Source: Chryseobacterium taiwanense
Lineage (GTDB): Bacteria; Bacteroidota; Bacteroidia; Flavobacteriales; Weeksellaceae
Direction of reading: 5' to 3'
Length of the DNA stretch: 64,000 nt
Assembly (NCBI RefSeq): GCF_000813825.1
Contig: NZ_JWTA01000018.1
Coordinates: 1 to 64,000, forward strand
Position numbers and translations under genes: made by a program. Numbering within the stretch: the stretch's first letter is position 1; every line of letters begins with the position of its first letter. Of the stretch, positions 9,438 through 18,931 are shown in pieces. The notes beneath the pieces were generated by a model, which did no database searches, had not been told where the DNA came from, and worked only from the letters and a program-made list of their open reading frames with translations.

Positions 9438-12400
9438 TTATTTATATCCCAGAATCTGGTTTTCTGTATTAATAACATCTTCCACAAATTTTTTAAACTC
9501 AGGATATTGTTCTTTTTTAATATTATTCCATGGAGTATCTGCTTTTCTGGTAATCTTTAATCTGTTATTCTTTTCCAAATTGTAATTGATCGAATACTTA
9601 AAATCATTATAAGCCAATACTTTATTCTCTGGAATTTCAATAAACTTCATTCCTTCCGGAATATTCAGATATACTTCTTCAAAATAGTCGTTTTGTTTTT
9701 CATATTTCGTGTACTGAATATCTGTAGTTCTGTTCTCTGTCGCTACCACTTCTTTCGTAAAAGGCTTTGTCACAAAAGGAATTTTCATGATTTTCAGACT
9801 TCCTACAGACTGTGGCTTATCATTAATATTATATTCAACTTCAAATGCTAAAGGTTTTGAAGTAAGATCTTTCCCATCAATTAATTTTACAGATTTTACA
9901 TTAATGACTTTATCCAAAATCTCGCCATATTCTTCCTCCATATTTTTTTTACGATAATCATCCGTCTGAGAGTCCTGAAAGAAGTCATTATAATAACTTT
10001 TCGATTGCCCCATTACAAATTGTTTCGTTGAAAAATTCTGAAGATCTCCATTAATGTTAACTTCGCTTATTGTTTTGAAAGTCATTTTCGTATTGTTATC
10101 AATCGGAATATCAATCAAATCCGTATTTCCTGCAGCTGCTTTATCAGTATTGATTACTAATCCTTTTGCTTTATAATTTCCTTTAACAACAGAATTAAAT
10201 GGTAAATATTTATCTGTCATTTCCAAAAAGGTATCTTTCCCATCAAGATTTACTTTTACAATACAATGATTGAAACTTAAATTAGGTAAAATTAATCGTT
10301 GAACAGAATTATCATTAGTCTGAACCAAAACCAAATTCGATTTTAATCCTGCCTGATTTCCAAGGATCACAAAAAGTGTAGAAAGGTCTTTGCAATCTCC
10401 TAATTTTGTTACCAATGTCTTAGACGGCTTCTGTGGAATATATCCACTTTGACGGAAATCTACCGAGCTATACGTTACATTTTTCTCAATATAATTATAA
10501 ATTTTTTCCGCTTTTTCAGTATCATTCATTCCTGAAGTTCCTGTTGGGAAGATTTCTTTGAATGCTTTATCAACTACTTTATCTGAAACCAGACTTTTTC
10601 TGGTTAAGTCCGCATACCAATTTGAAATCTCCTGCCATGTTTTAATAGAATTCGCTGTTACAGAAATGGTTGCATCATAATAGCTCGGTCCAAAATATTC
10701 ATCAAGATCTACTTCCGGAAGATCAGTCAATTTCCATGTCTGGAATAATTTATTACCAACTTTTTTCTTCGTTGAAGCAACTTCTTTGTTATTACTTTTT
10801 ACCTGATAATTCATTGATTCTGGTGTAATAACAGTAAAAATAGATTCAACAACAGGATATTCTGAGTTAAAATAAGAACTTAGATTAAAATCCTTATAAA
10901 ATCTTCCCCCACTTCTCTCCAGACTTTCTTTTTGAATAACAACCACATCTCCCACCGCAAGATTCGTAAATACAATTTGATCTTGAGATTTTTCCCCGGG
11001 AATAATACTTCCGTTAGGCTTCATGATTTCAGATTTTATCACGTCATCATAATAATTAACGTAATATTCTTTCATTTCTTCAATGCCCTTTTCGGAAGTT
11101 ATTTCATAAAGATAGGTACTTCTTTTTTTGAAACCTCCTTCCGGATAGACATTCACAATATATTCATCCAAAAGGGTTGTTACACCTTTTTTACCTTTTG
11201 GAGATTTACTTTTTCTATCGGAAGCTATTTTATATAAATCTTTTACCGCGACAGTACTTATTTCATCTTCTGTATTATCAAGATCTCGCACCAACTTGTG
11301 CATTGTTTCGTTTTCTGCATTATGAGAAAGAGATAATTTTGCAAATTTTACGGCTTCTGCCTTTTTATTTTGTTTAGCTAAAACTTCTGCCTTTGTTGCA
11401 AGCATAGTATATGAATACGGAAAATTCCCTAATGCATTTTCAATCTCCTGAATTAGCTCCGGATTTTGTATGTCTTCATCTATAAGATTAATATATTGGC
11501 TTCTAAAGGAGTTAATAATAGGATATAATTCGATAAACTTTTTGAGTAGTTTTTTCTGATCCTCTATTCTATTGGCATTTTCATAATAAGAATAAAGGGT
11601 ATCCATCACATCTGGGCTATTTTTTTTAGCATAAAAATCTTCCAGTTTCTTGATGGTACCACTTTGGTCCTTCTTTTCCATATCTTCCAAAGCTGTGAAA
11701 ATTGTAAATAACTTTTCATTATTTGCAAAATTCTTTTTAAGATTCACCAAATGCCCCTGAACTTTGTCCATTTCCCTATTTCTCATTGCAATGACCACAT
11801 CAAAGAACTCTCCCATGGGTTTTCCTTTAGTCTTATTCAGAATATCCCTATACTTTTCAAGCTCTTTAATTGGCATATTTCCAAACTTATCACTATCCGT
11901 CATTTTAATGATCGAAATAAGATAATAATCTGAATCGTCCAGTTCTAGATTTTTAAAAATCTCAACAATTTTTTCTTTATCCTCAGTATTATCATAATAT
12001 TTGGTTAAAAGCCCCTGAACTAAAGATGATTTTGGATATTTTTTTACAAATCCATCAATGATTTCCTTTGCCTGATCATTTTGAAAATTGTTTAAATATC
12101 CTGAAGCTAAAAGATATTTATAGAAAAAACTATCCGGATTTTGTTTGATTTTTTCTTGTAAAAAACTTTCAAATCGCAAAGACAATTCCTTGGGTTGCAA
12201 TTGGGCAAGACTTGTTTTTTGATAACTTTGATGCGTCTCGAAATACTTCAGATCAGAAACTTTTTGATAATTAGTATCCATAGGAACCACCATGAATCCA
12301 TTTTTCGTATTCTTTACATCGAATTTTAAAAGAAGTCGGTTCATCCCTTTAGGCAGGTTCACTTCTACAAGATGAGAGCCTAAATTTGTCTGCCCTTCAT

Positions 12401-13187
12401 TGGTACTTGATAAGATTTCAGAATCATTCAAGAACATTCTAAATTCTGCATTGGTATCAACTTCAAATAAAAGTTTTCTTTCAGTAGGGTTTTCAATGAA
12501 TGATTGAGCATACACAATTCCTCTTCCATATTCAGTTTCATTTAAGAAAAAATTGAATCCGTCATTTGCAGGAGATTTCCTATTGTACCAACCGATATTT
12601 CCAAAACTATTTGCATTGAAAAGCTTGTCACTCTTAGCATAAGTTTCAGGATCATACTCATTGTAAAGCCCACTTCCATTAAGACTTTCAAAGACTCCGG
12701 CATATTGCCACTTGTCAATTCTCTGGATCTTTGCTAAATTTTCCTCTGCTGATTTATAGTTATTTCTTAATCTGTCCAACAATGATTTATATTCCAACAC
12801 CGTTGGCTCATTTCCAAATTCCGAAGATTGTGCCAAAAGATCAATCCTTGAATAGGAATAATCATCAAAAGAAGTCCCATCCTCTCCCAAAACAAATTTT
12901 TGGTGAAGCATCGGATATAAATAAATCGATTCAGGCTTTAGAGCAATAAAATTCCTCACAAATGATTCATCAAAAACCATTTCACCCAGTTCTGAATCAA
13001 TTAAAGCATCTAAGAAAAGACTTTCTAAGTCTTTTGTTTTATTTTGTATTAAGTTTTTATCATAAAAATTTCTCGCTTCCTGTCTTTTATTCGTCAATAA
13101 CAAATTCCATGTTTTTACCTGTTCTTTCGACTGTGCAAATGCACCGATTGACATAAAATACACGGCGGAGATTAATACTTTCCTCAT
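9438..13187 (-). CDS. Large secreted DUF3857/transglutaminase-like protein with TPR-type repeats
   Basis: This is a 1249-aa exported protein with a signal peptide (VLISAVYFMSIGAFAQ). Residues ~30-620 are helical, with TPR-like pairs (for example PKSSLVQGLLTKYYDN and FPYSYTMLATKAEVLAKQNK). The C-terminal half has the DUF3857 beta domain and then a transglutaminase-like core with Cys in GDCKD (~residue 930), His in FNHCIVKV and Asp in LEMTDKY, so the Cys-His-Asp triad looks intact. A C-terminal beta domain follows. Proteins of this build are common in Bacteroidota; the substrate is not known. It lies 18 bp after the YjbR gene and is probably co-transcribed with it. Confidence 0.85.
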   Translation of the reverse strand: MRKVLISAVYFMSIGAFAQSKEQVKTWNLLLTNKRQEARNFYDKNLIQNKTKDLESLFLDALIDSELGEMVFDESFVRNFIALKPESIYLYPMLHQKFVLGEDGTSFDDYSYSRIDLLAQSSEFGNEPTVLEYKSLLDRLRNNYKSAEENLAKIQRIDKWQYAGVFESLNGSGLYNEYDPETYAKSDKLFNANSFGNIGWYNRKSPANDGFNFFLNETEYGRGIVYAQSFIENPTERKLLFEVDTNAEFRMFLNDSEILSSTNEGQTNLGSHLVEVNLPKGMNRLLLKFDVKNTKNGFMVVPMDTNYQKVSDLKYFETHQSYQKTSLAQLQPKELSLRFESFLQEKIKQNPDSFFYKYLLASGYLNNFQNDQAKEIIDGFVKKYPKSSLVQGLLTKYYDNTEDKEKIVEIFKNLELDDSDYYLISIIKMTDSDKFGNMPIKELEKYRDILNKTKGKPMGEFFDVVIAMRNREMDKVQGHLVNLKKNFANNEKLFTIFTALEDMEKKDQSGTIKKLEDFYAKKNSPDVMDTLYSYYENANRIEDQKKLLKKFIELYPIINSFRSQYINLIDEDIQNPELIQEIENALGNFPYSYTMLATKAEVLAKQNKKAEAVKFAKLSLSHNAENETMHKLVRDLDNTEDEISTVAVKDLYKIASDRKSKSPKGKKGVTTLLDEYIVNVYPEGGFKKRSTYLYEITSEKGIEEMKEYYVNYYDDVIKSEIMKPNGSIIPGEKSQDQIVFTNLAVGDVVVIQKESLERSGGRFYKDFNLSSYFNSEYPVVESIFTVITPESMNYQVKSNNKEVASTKKKVGNKLFQTWKLTDLPEVDLDEYFGPSYYDATISVTANSIKTWQEISNWYADLTRKSLVSDKVVDKAFKEIFPTGTSGMNDTEKAEKIYNYIEKNVTYSSVDFRQSGYIPQKPSKTLVTKLGDCKDLSTLFVILGNQAGLKSNLVLVQTNDNSVQRLILPNLSFNHCIVKVNLDGKDTFLEMTDKYLPFNSVVKGNYKAKGLVINTDKAAAGNTDLIDIPIDNNTKMTFKTISEVNINGDLQNFSTKQFVMGQSKSYYNDFFQDSQTDDYRKKNMEEEYGEILDKVINVKSVKLIDGKDLTSKPLAFEVEYNINDKPQSVGSLKIMKIPFVTKPFTKEVVATENRTTDIQYTKYEKQNDYFEEVYLNIPEGMKFIEIPENKVLAYNDFKYSINYNLEKNNRLKITRKADTPWNNIKKEQYPEFKKFVEDVINTENQILGYK

Positions 13188-13205
13188 GTTTATAATTTTG
13201 TTTTC

Positions 13206-13559
13206 TTAAAGGTTATTTATTGTGTTTTGAATTTTCTTGGTTAAAGAATTAAATACCAATTCATACGACTGGTCGATCATTTTTAAAATCAAATCTCTTT
13301 TCAGACCATCTACCATTACGGAATTCCAATGCGTTTTATTCATGTGAAATGCTCCTGCAATTTGTGGATATTGTTCACGGAGTTCAGCACTCCATTCCGG
13401 ATCGGTTTTTACATTAATTCCTAAGGGTTGTTTTTCCAGAGCCATGAGTAAAAACATTTTTGTTCCTACTTTCATTACAAGGGTTTCATTATCAAAAGGA
13501 AAACTTTCTGTAACTCCTTTTTTGGCCAGGCAATAGTCTAAAATTTCATTCGCATCCAT
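13206..13559 (-). CDS. MmcQ/YjbR family protein
   Basis: This 117-aa protein shows the YjbR/CyaY-fold pattern: an N-terminal LDYCLAKKGVTESFPFD, a central GTKMFLLMALEKQPLGINVK strand pair, and AFHMNKTHWNSVMVDG near the end. Members are sometimes called DNA-binding, but a firm role is not established. It precedes the large secreted protein by 18 bp. Confidence 0.9.
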   Translation of the reverse strand: MDANEILDYCLAKKGVTESFPFDNETLVMKVGTKMFLLMALEKQPLGINVKTDPEWSAELREQYPQIAGAFHMNKTHWNSVMVDGLKRDLILKMIDQSYELVFNSLTKKIQNTINNL

Positions 13560-13652
13560 ATTTTGTGTTTAGTTGTATAATTTTTATAATACTTTCCTTC
13601 AAATTTAGTAAATTTAAGAAAGAAACATCATCACTACAAAAAACATTATTTT

Positions 13653-14309
13653 ATGAAAGCTTTGGTCATCGGCGCTACAGGTGCTACAGGAAAAGATTTG
13701 GTTAATCAATTACTCAATGATAAAGATTTTGAAGAAGTAGATGTTTTTGTAAGAAAACCAATTGATATTCAAAACAGTAAGCTCAATGTGCATATTGTTA
13801 ATTTTGAAAAACCTGAGGAATGGAAAAATAATGTAAAAGGAGATGTTGCTTTTTCCTGTCTCGGAACAACTTTAAAAGCTGCGGGAAGTAAAGAGGCTCA
13901 AAGAAAAGTAGATTATGATTATCAATATGAGTTTGCGAAAGCTGCCAAAGAAAATAATGTAGAAGATTATATTTTAGTCTCAGCGTATGGAGCCAATCCG
14001 AAATCAAAGATTTTCTATTCTAAAATGAAAGGAGAACTGGAAGAAGCCGTAAAGCAACTCCATTTTACTAAAATTACCATCTTCAAACCCGGAATGTTGG
14101 AAAGAAAAGATTCGGACAGAGCCGGAGAAGTTTTGGGAAGCAGAATTATAAAATTCGCCAATAAATTAGGATTATTAGAAAGTCAAAAGCCTTTACCCAC
14201 CAATATTTTAGCTAAGGCTATGATCAAATCTTCAAAAATAAAAAGCAATGGCTACTCTAGTATTAAACTGGGAAATATTTCTTGTTTTGCCGAGAAAAGT
14301 AATGAGTAA
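13653..14309 (+). CDS. NAD(P)H-binding Rossmann-fold oxidoreductase-like protein
   Basis: This 218-aa protein starts with the dinucleotide-binding motif GATGATG (residues 8-14). It continues as an atypical short-chain/NmrA-like Rossmann protein, with VAFSCLGTTLKAAGSK and VSAYGANPKSKIFYSKMKGELE containing the YxxxK pair. It resembles the HTATIP2/CC3-like group of oxidoreductases. The substrate is unknown. It is a single gene convergent with the glutathione peroxidase gene. Confidence 0.85.
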   Translation: MKALVIGATGATGKDLVNQLLNDKDFEEVDVFVRKPIDIQNSKLNVHIVNFEKPEEWKNNVKGDVAFSCLGTTLKAAGSKEAQRKVDYDYQYEFAKAAKENNVEDYILVSAYGANPKSKIFYSKMKGELEEAVKQLHFTKITIFKPGMLERKDSDRAGEVLGSRIIKFANKLGLLESQKPLPTNILAKAMIKSSKIKSNGYSSIKLGNISCFAEKSNE

Positions 14310-14344
14310 TCTTGAATAAATTTACAACCTCTTATTCATAGAAA

Positions 14345-14396
14345 AATTTCAACCCCACTTAACTCTATGTTTATAAAGTTAAGTGGGGTTGAAAAT
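14345..14396 (-). terminator. Strong hairpin terminator of the peroxidase gene
   Basis: Two perfect 18-bp arms (14347-14364 and 14377-14394, core AACCCCACTTAACT) surround a 12-base loop. The T-rich run follows on the minus strand, so it mainly ends the minus-strand gene but may also stop transcripts from the + side. Confidence 0.75.
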
Positions 14397-14418
14397 AATT
14401 ATTTATAACTGCTCTTTC

Positions 14419-14997
14419 TTATTTTAAATATTTCGTAATCGCTTCATCCGTAGGTTTTGTAGAGCTTACAAATGAATCAATTAATTTTCCGTTTTCGTCG
14501 ATCAAGAATTTTGTGAAATTCCAAGCGATTGTTGAATTTTTTACTCCGTTTAATTCTTTTTCTGTTAAATATTTAAAGATTGGAGCTGTATCGTCACCTT
14601 TTACAGAAACTTTTGCTGCCATTGGGAAAGTTACTCCATAGTTTTTTTGACAGAAAGCTCCTATTTCATGATTTGTTCCCGGTTCCTGTCCTCCAAAATT
14701 ATTTGCAGGAAAACCAACAACCACTACTTTATCTTTATATTCTTCATAAACCTTTTCCAGATCAGCGTATTGTGGAGTAAATCCACATTCTGAAGCTGTA
14801 TTTACAATAAGGATTTTTTTCCCTTTAAAATCTGCAAAATTGATTTGTTTACCTTCTTCCAAGGCATCAACTTTAAAATCGTATATTGATTTTCCCATAA
14901 GTTCTTTGGTTTTTGCTTTAGACACTTCGCTTTTTTTCTGAGCGCAACTATTCAAAAATGCTACAAAAGAAAGTAGCAATATAAAGAGCTTTTTCAT
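14419..14997 (-). CDS. Lipoprotein glutathione peroxidase (2-Cys, probably thioredoxin-dependent)
   Basis: This 192-aa protein has a lipoprotein signal (lipobox LNSC, C18), so it should be anchored at the envelope and act in the periplasm. The peroxidatic cysteine is C71 in NTASECGFT; selenocysteine is not used. The GQEPG and AWNFTKFLID motifs, with Gln, Trp and Asn of the tetrad, are present. A second cysteine, C116 in AFCQKNYG, sits where the resolving Cys of thioredoxin-dependent members lies. The middle cysteine of the FPCNQF motif is replaced (FPANNF). The gene lies 15 bp after a LolA-like gene and is likely co-transcribed with it. Confidence 0.92.
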   Translation of the reverse strand: MKKLFILLLSFVAFLNSCAQKKSEVSKAKTKELMGKSIYDFKVDALEEGKQINFADFKGKKILIVNTASECGFTPQYADLEKVYEEYKDKVVVVGFPANNFGGQEPGTNHEIGAFCQKNYGVTFPMAAKVSVKGDDTAPIFKYLTEKELNGVKNSTIAWNFTKFLIDENGKLIDSFVSSTKPTDEAITKYLK

Positions 14998-15012
14998 TTT
15001 TTATTAATTTAT

Positions 15013-15675
15013 TTAAAATTTGAAAATATTGGCCGGAAATACTTTATTAATCTCTATTTTGTTCAATAACATCACGTAATCTCCATCTTTTTTAGCACTT
15101 GAAGATTCTATTCTGAAAGGCATAGCAAGATTTCCTGCTTTTCTGTAATCAGAATAATCTAATGTTTCATCTTTTTTAATTTCTCTCAGTAACATATAGG
15201 TTTTGCTGTCAAAATAATAAATGTTTTTGTTAACATTTTTAATGAGTTCGACTTTATAGCAATAGATATTTCCAAGTTTTTCTTTGCCTACATATTTTGC
15301 CTCAAACCCTTTATTTTCCCAATCTATGAAATCATTGTCAAAACTTTCAGGTTTATAATCTGCATATTCCTGAAGTTTATTAGTTGCATAATTCATCGCA
15401 TATCCTTTTACTCCATCATAGCCTTCAATAGCAGTTTCTTTGTTATTAATCGTTAAAACCGTTTTGGTAAGATTAGGACGCTGCTGATAGATTTTAATCG
15501 GATATTCGTCTTTAATTCCTAAAATTACTTTTCCTTGAAGTAATACTGAATTCAATAGCTTCCAATTCGTTAATCCTCCTGACAATTCGATATTTTTATC
15601 TATAATTTCTTTTGCAGTCTGAGCAAAAGAGAAATTCGAACATGCCAAGACGAAAACTAAAAGTAACTTCTTCAT
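15013..15675 (-). CDS. Periplasmic LolA-like lipoprotein-sorting family protein
   Basis: This 220-aa protein has a signal peptide (KKLLLVFVLACSNFSFAQ), then AKEIIDKNIELSGG and a run of beta strands, as in the LolA/outer-membrane lipoprotein-sorting-like fold (GKVILGI, IYQQRPNLTKTVL, YDGVKGYAMNY). It is probably a periplasmic lipid- or lipoprotein-binding protein; Bacteroidota carry several such paralogues whose ligands are not known. It is followed after 15 bp by the peroxidase gene. Confidence 0.65.
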   Translation of the reverse strand: MKKLLLVFVLACSNFSFAQTAKEIIDKNIELSGGLTNWKLLNSVLLQGKVILGIKDEYPIKIYQQRPNLTKTVLTINNKETAIEGYDGVKGYAMNYATNKLQEYADYKPESFDNDFIDWENKGFEAKYVGKEKLGNIYCYKVELIKNVNKNIYYFDSKTYMLLREIKKDETLDYSDYRKAGNLAMPFRIESSSAKKDGDYVMLLNKIEINKVFPANIFKF

Positions 15676-15790
15676 TAATTTTATTTATAAATTCAAATAT
15701 AAGGCTTTTTTAATTTGAAATTTTGAAAATGAAGCAATTTGAAAATCCAACTCTAACACTACATTTTCAAATTATCTAATTAAAAAATTT

Positions 15791-16513
15791 TCAAATTAAC
15801 TTTCTTGCTTTCTCCAAATCTTCCGGTGTATCAATACCGACTCCGATAAAATTAGTTTCTATCAGCTTGATTTTCATTCCATATTCAAGATAACGGATGC
15901 ACTCTATTTTTTCAGAGATTTCTAGCGGTTTCATTTCCAATTTTGAAAATTGAATCAAAGCATGTTTTCTGAAAGCATAGACACCAATATGTTTAAAATA
16001 ATCTACATGATAAGAAATTTCTCGATGAAAAGGAATTACAGAACGACTGAAGTACAACGCAAAACCGTTATTATCGGTAATTACTTTTACATTATTTGGG
16101 TTTTCAATTTCCTCTTTTTCAGTCAGTTTTATTTTTAATGAAGCTAAAGAGATTTCCTGATTATCATCATTGTTGAAAACTTCAATCAATTGTTGCAAAG
16201 GCTCTAATTTAAGGAAAGGTTCATCTCCCTGAACATTGATCACAATATCACAGTCAATATTTTGTACAGCTTCTGCAATTCGGTCACTTCCCGTTTCATG
16301 TTGACCAGTCATAACCGCTTTTCCTCCATTTTGTACAATTTCATCAAAAATAATTTCTGAATCTGTTGCTACAAAAACTTCATCAAATAGACCAGTTTCC
16401 ACCACATTCTGATAGGTTGTCGTAATAACGGTTTTTTCACCCAACATCTGCATGAGTTTTGCTGGAAAACGGCTTGCTTCGTAACGTGCAGGAATAACTG
16501 CGATTATCTTCAT
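15791..16513 (-). CDS. kdsB: 3-deoxy-manno-octulosonate cytidylyltransferase
   Basis: This 240-aa cytosolic enzyme activates Kdo to CMP-Kdo for the inner core of lipopolysaccharide. Hallmarks are [15 protein letters not shown] (CTP binding) at the N-terminus, [22 protein letters not shown] and the C-terminal [13 protein letters not shown]. The start is ATG. It lies 44 bp after the gene for a small membrane protein, with an AT-rich repeat in the spacer. Confidence 0.97.
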   Translation of the reverse strand: MKIIAVIPARYEASRFPAKLMQMLGEKTVITTTYQNVVETGLFDEVFVATDSEIIFDEIVQNGGKAVMTGQHETGSDRIAEAVQNIDCDIVINVQGDEPFLKLEPLQQLIEVFNNDDNQEISLASLKIKLTEKEEIENPNNVKVITDNNGFALYFSRSVIPFHREISYHVDYFKHIGVYAFRKHALIQFSKLEMKPLEISEKIECIRYLEYGMKIKLIETNFIGVGIDTPEDLEKARKLI

Positions 16514-16557
16514 TTTAGTTAGTTATGAATTATAAGTTATTAATTATAAGTTTCTTT

Positions 16558-17154
16558 TTAGTTTAAATAATTTACCAAAAAGATAATTCCATAAATCCAT
16601 GAGATGTATAGAAATGAATATATAAATCCGAAAGTAAGACTTCTCAATAGTTGTCCTTTACAATGTCTCGAATTTTTAAATACCAAACGTAAAGCTCGGA
16701 AAAAAATCCAATATAACATCGCAGCAAATAATAAAATTACCGCCCAAAAGAAAACACCGAGAAAGTATAATAGAAAAACAAGAACAATTGAAACGAATAT
16801 CCAAAGAATGATAGCAAGTATAATTTCTCCACATCCACCTGCACCACTAAAATCAGGAACACTTGTACCAAAATTGTCAATTTCAGGGGTATTTTTCGAA
16901 TATTTTTTTAATTTTTCTTTGCTTACAATACTTCCAATATTATCCTTCAACTTCACTCCATAATACAATCCTAAGCTGACGAAAAGGAAAAGAGAAACGG
17001 CTAAAATAGAAGTTGACAGAATAGAGTTTTGAAATAAGGATCTATGTGATCCTGTTCCTGAAAGCCAAACACTCAGAATCACCAAAACAATAATTCCTAT
17101 TGTTGAATATGTCAACAATTTTGTTTCAAGAAAGTATTTTTTGGGGAATTTCAT
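16558..17154 (-). CDS. Integral membrane protein of unknown function
   Basis: This 198-aa protein has about five hydrophobic segments: two near the N-terminus (STIGIIVLVILSVWL and TSILAVSLFLFVSLGLYYG), two in the middle (residues ~110-155) and one at the C-terminus. A glycine/cysteine turn (FSGAGGCGEI) precedes the third segment. No family is recognised. It is upstream of kdsB on the same strand. Confidence 0.7.
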   Translation of the reverse strand: MKFPKKYFLETKLLTYSTIGIIVLVILSVWLSGTGSHRSLFQNSILSTSILAVSLFLFVSLGLYYGVKLKDNIGSIVSKEKLKKYSKNTPEIDNFGTSVPDFSGAGGCGEIILAIILWIFVSIVLVFLLYFLGVFFWAVILLFAAMLYWIFFRALRLVFKNSRHCKGQLLRSLTFGFIYSFLYISWIYGIIFLVNYLN

Positions 17155-17235
17155 TTTTTGTGAATGGTGGATTTATATTTTAAAAATGCTTCGCAAATAT
17201 TCATTCACGAAGCATTTATTATTGTAATTAAAAGA

Positions 17236-18489
17236 TTACTTTAAAGCATTCAAAGCATTCTCTAATTTCGGCATCATTACAGCAATTTCGTCCGTTGCCA
17301 AACCTCCTACAGAAGCTCTGAACCAAGGCTCAGATTTCTCTTCTCCGAAAGCAGAGAAAGGAACCAAAGCCACTCCAGCTTCATTGATTAAATAGAATAC
17401 CAAATCAGAAGAATTTTCGATAACTGTTCCATCTGGTTTAGTTTTTCCGATATAATCTAATTTGATTGTCAGATAAAGTGCTCCCATCGGCTCGATACTG
17501 TCAACCGCTAGACCTTTTCCTTTTAAATCCTGAATTCCACCGTGAAGAACCTTTAAGCTTGCTTCTAATTTCCCTTTGAAATCTTCAACGAAAGCGTTTA
17601 CTTCTTCCGGATTTTCAAAATACTTTGCAGTAGCTTCTTGTTCCGGTTTTGGTGCCCAAGCTCCAACGTGTGTTAAAAGAGCTTTCATTTTATCCAAAAT
17701 ATGAGCAGGACCGAATCCCCATCCTACACGAACACCTGTTGCAGCAAGACATTTTGAGATACCATCGATATAAATTGTATATTCTCTCATTTCAGGGAAA
17801 AGAGAAACAGGATCTACATGTTCTGCACCAAAAGTAAGGTTAGAATAGATTTGGTCATACATTAAGTATAACGGCTTTTCATCTTCACCCCTTTTTTTGT
17901 TTTCTTCCAAAATTAGCTCACAGATCTCAGAAAGCTGCTCTTTTGTGAACATTGTTCCTGTTGGGTTCAATGGAGAACAAAGTGCTACTAAAACCGCTCC
18001 TGATAAATGAGGTCTTAAATCATCTGCAGTCGGAAGGAAATTGTTTTCAGGAGTCGTCTTCACTTCTACAGCATCTGCTGAAGTAAGGTAAGCATAGTGA
18101 TTATTATTCCAAGATGGTGTAGGATACACTACTTTATCTCCTTCGTCAACGATTGTTTTATACACAGCATAGATCAATGGTCTTGAACCTGCAGTAATCA
18201 AAATATCGTTTGGTGAATAATCAAGGTTCCATCTTGTTTTTAAGTCTTTAGAAACTTCTTTTCTTAAAGATAAAAGTCCGTTTGCAGGCGGATAATTTGT
18301 CAGATTATTCTGATAAGCTTTCTGAATTTCCTCCTTCAATTTTGCAGGAATCGGATAAATATTAGAATTTAAATCACCAATCGTAAGATTCGCAATCTCC
18401 GCTCCTTTCGCCTTTAAATCATTTACTTCATTACCAATTTTTACAATTTCAGAACCAATCAGGTTCGCCGCTAATTTTGAAACTTTCAC
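17236..18489 (-). CDS. Class I/II PLP-dependent aminotransferase
   Basis: This 417-aa enzyme has the fold-type I aminotransferase pattern: NYPPANGLLSLRKEVS, TAGSRPLIYAVYK, the SPLNPTG turn, the PLP-ring contact YDQIYSNL, the lysine in IDGISKCLAATGVRVGW, and an Arg in WFRASVGG that would bind the substrate carboxylate. It resembles aspartate-type (AspC-like) aminotransferases; the exact amino donor is not readable. It lies 54 bp after the four-helix-bundle gene and ends the pgcA cluster. Confidence 0.88.
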   Translation of the reverse strand: MKVSKLAANLIGSEIVKIGNEVNDLKAKGAEIANLTIGDLNSNIYPIPAKLKEEIQKAYQNNLTNYPPANGLLSLRKEVSKDLKTRWNLDYSPNDILITAGSRPLIYAVYKTIVDEGDKVVYPTPSWNNNHYAYLTSADAVEVKTTPENNFLPTADDLRPHLSGAVLVALCSPLNPTGTMFTKEQLSEICELILEENKKRGEDEKPLYLMYDQIYSNLTFGAEHVDPVSLFPEMREYTIYIDGISKCLAATGVRVGWGFGPAHILDKMKALLTHVGAWAPKPEQEATAKYFENPEEVNAFVEDFKGKLEASLKVLHGGIQDLKGKGLAVDSIEPMGALYLTIKLDYIGKTKPDGTVIENSSDLVFYLINEAGVALVPFSAFGEEKSEPWFRASVGGLATDEIAVMMPKLENALNALK

Positions 18490-18543
18490 TTTATTTTAAA
18501 TTTAGAATTATAGTATTATTTGTTATAAGTTATTAATGATGAG

Positions 18544-18900
18544 TTATGAGTTTTTATTTTTCGTTGTTATAATTATGCTTCTTATCATTTTTAAAATTTC
18601 CACAGCCGGATTTTTTAAATTATCAAATTCTTCTTTTGAAATATAATCTGTTGCAAACAAAAGTTCAAGCCAATAAATTGTTTCGTCACATTCTTTTTGG
18701 GAAATAGAAAGTTTATGAATAAAATCCATTCTACTCTGAGCATTTAAAGCTTCTCTAACATTTGCTCCGACAGAAGTTCCAGATCGTAAAACCTGCTTCG
18801 AAAGGATAAATTCTTTTTTCTCTGGACTGAATTTTTTATAAAAATTTACAATTTCTATAGCAAATTCAAAACTTTTCTTCCCAATAATGCTGTCACTCAT
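18544..18900 (-). CDS. Free-standing four-helix bundle protein (23S rRNA intervening-sequence family)
   Basis: This 118-aa all-helical protein carries the family signatures FYKKFSPEKKEFILSKQVLR, RSGTSVGANVREA and KECDETIYWLELL. The family was named from ORFs inside 23S rRNA intervening sequences, but many Bacteroidota encode it as an ordinary gene, as here between a phosphosugar mutase and an aminotransferase. The function is unknown. Both flanking spacers (18495-18545, 18898-18935) are made of TTATAACTTATAA-like repeats, which suggests the gene may be a mobile or recently inserted cassette; this is inference. Confidence 0.9.
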   Translation of the reverse strand: MSDSIIGKKSFEFAIEIVNFYKKFSPEKKEFILSKQVLRSGTSVGANVREALNAQSRMDFIHKLSISQKECDETIYWLELLFATDYISKEEFDNLKNPAVEILKMIRSIIITTKNKNS

Positions 18901-18931
18901 AATTCATAACTCAAAACTTATAACTCATTAT

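Noticed and set aside
10932..11377. Two + strand ORFs inside the 1249-aa secreted protein gene
   Set aside because: They are antisense shadows of the AT-rich coding DNA with no family pattern.
14347..14394. Inverted repeat near the glutathione peroxidase gene as a mobile element end
   Set aside because: The position just after a stop codon and the T run on the minus strand fit an ordinary terminator.
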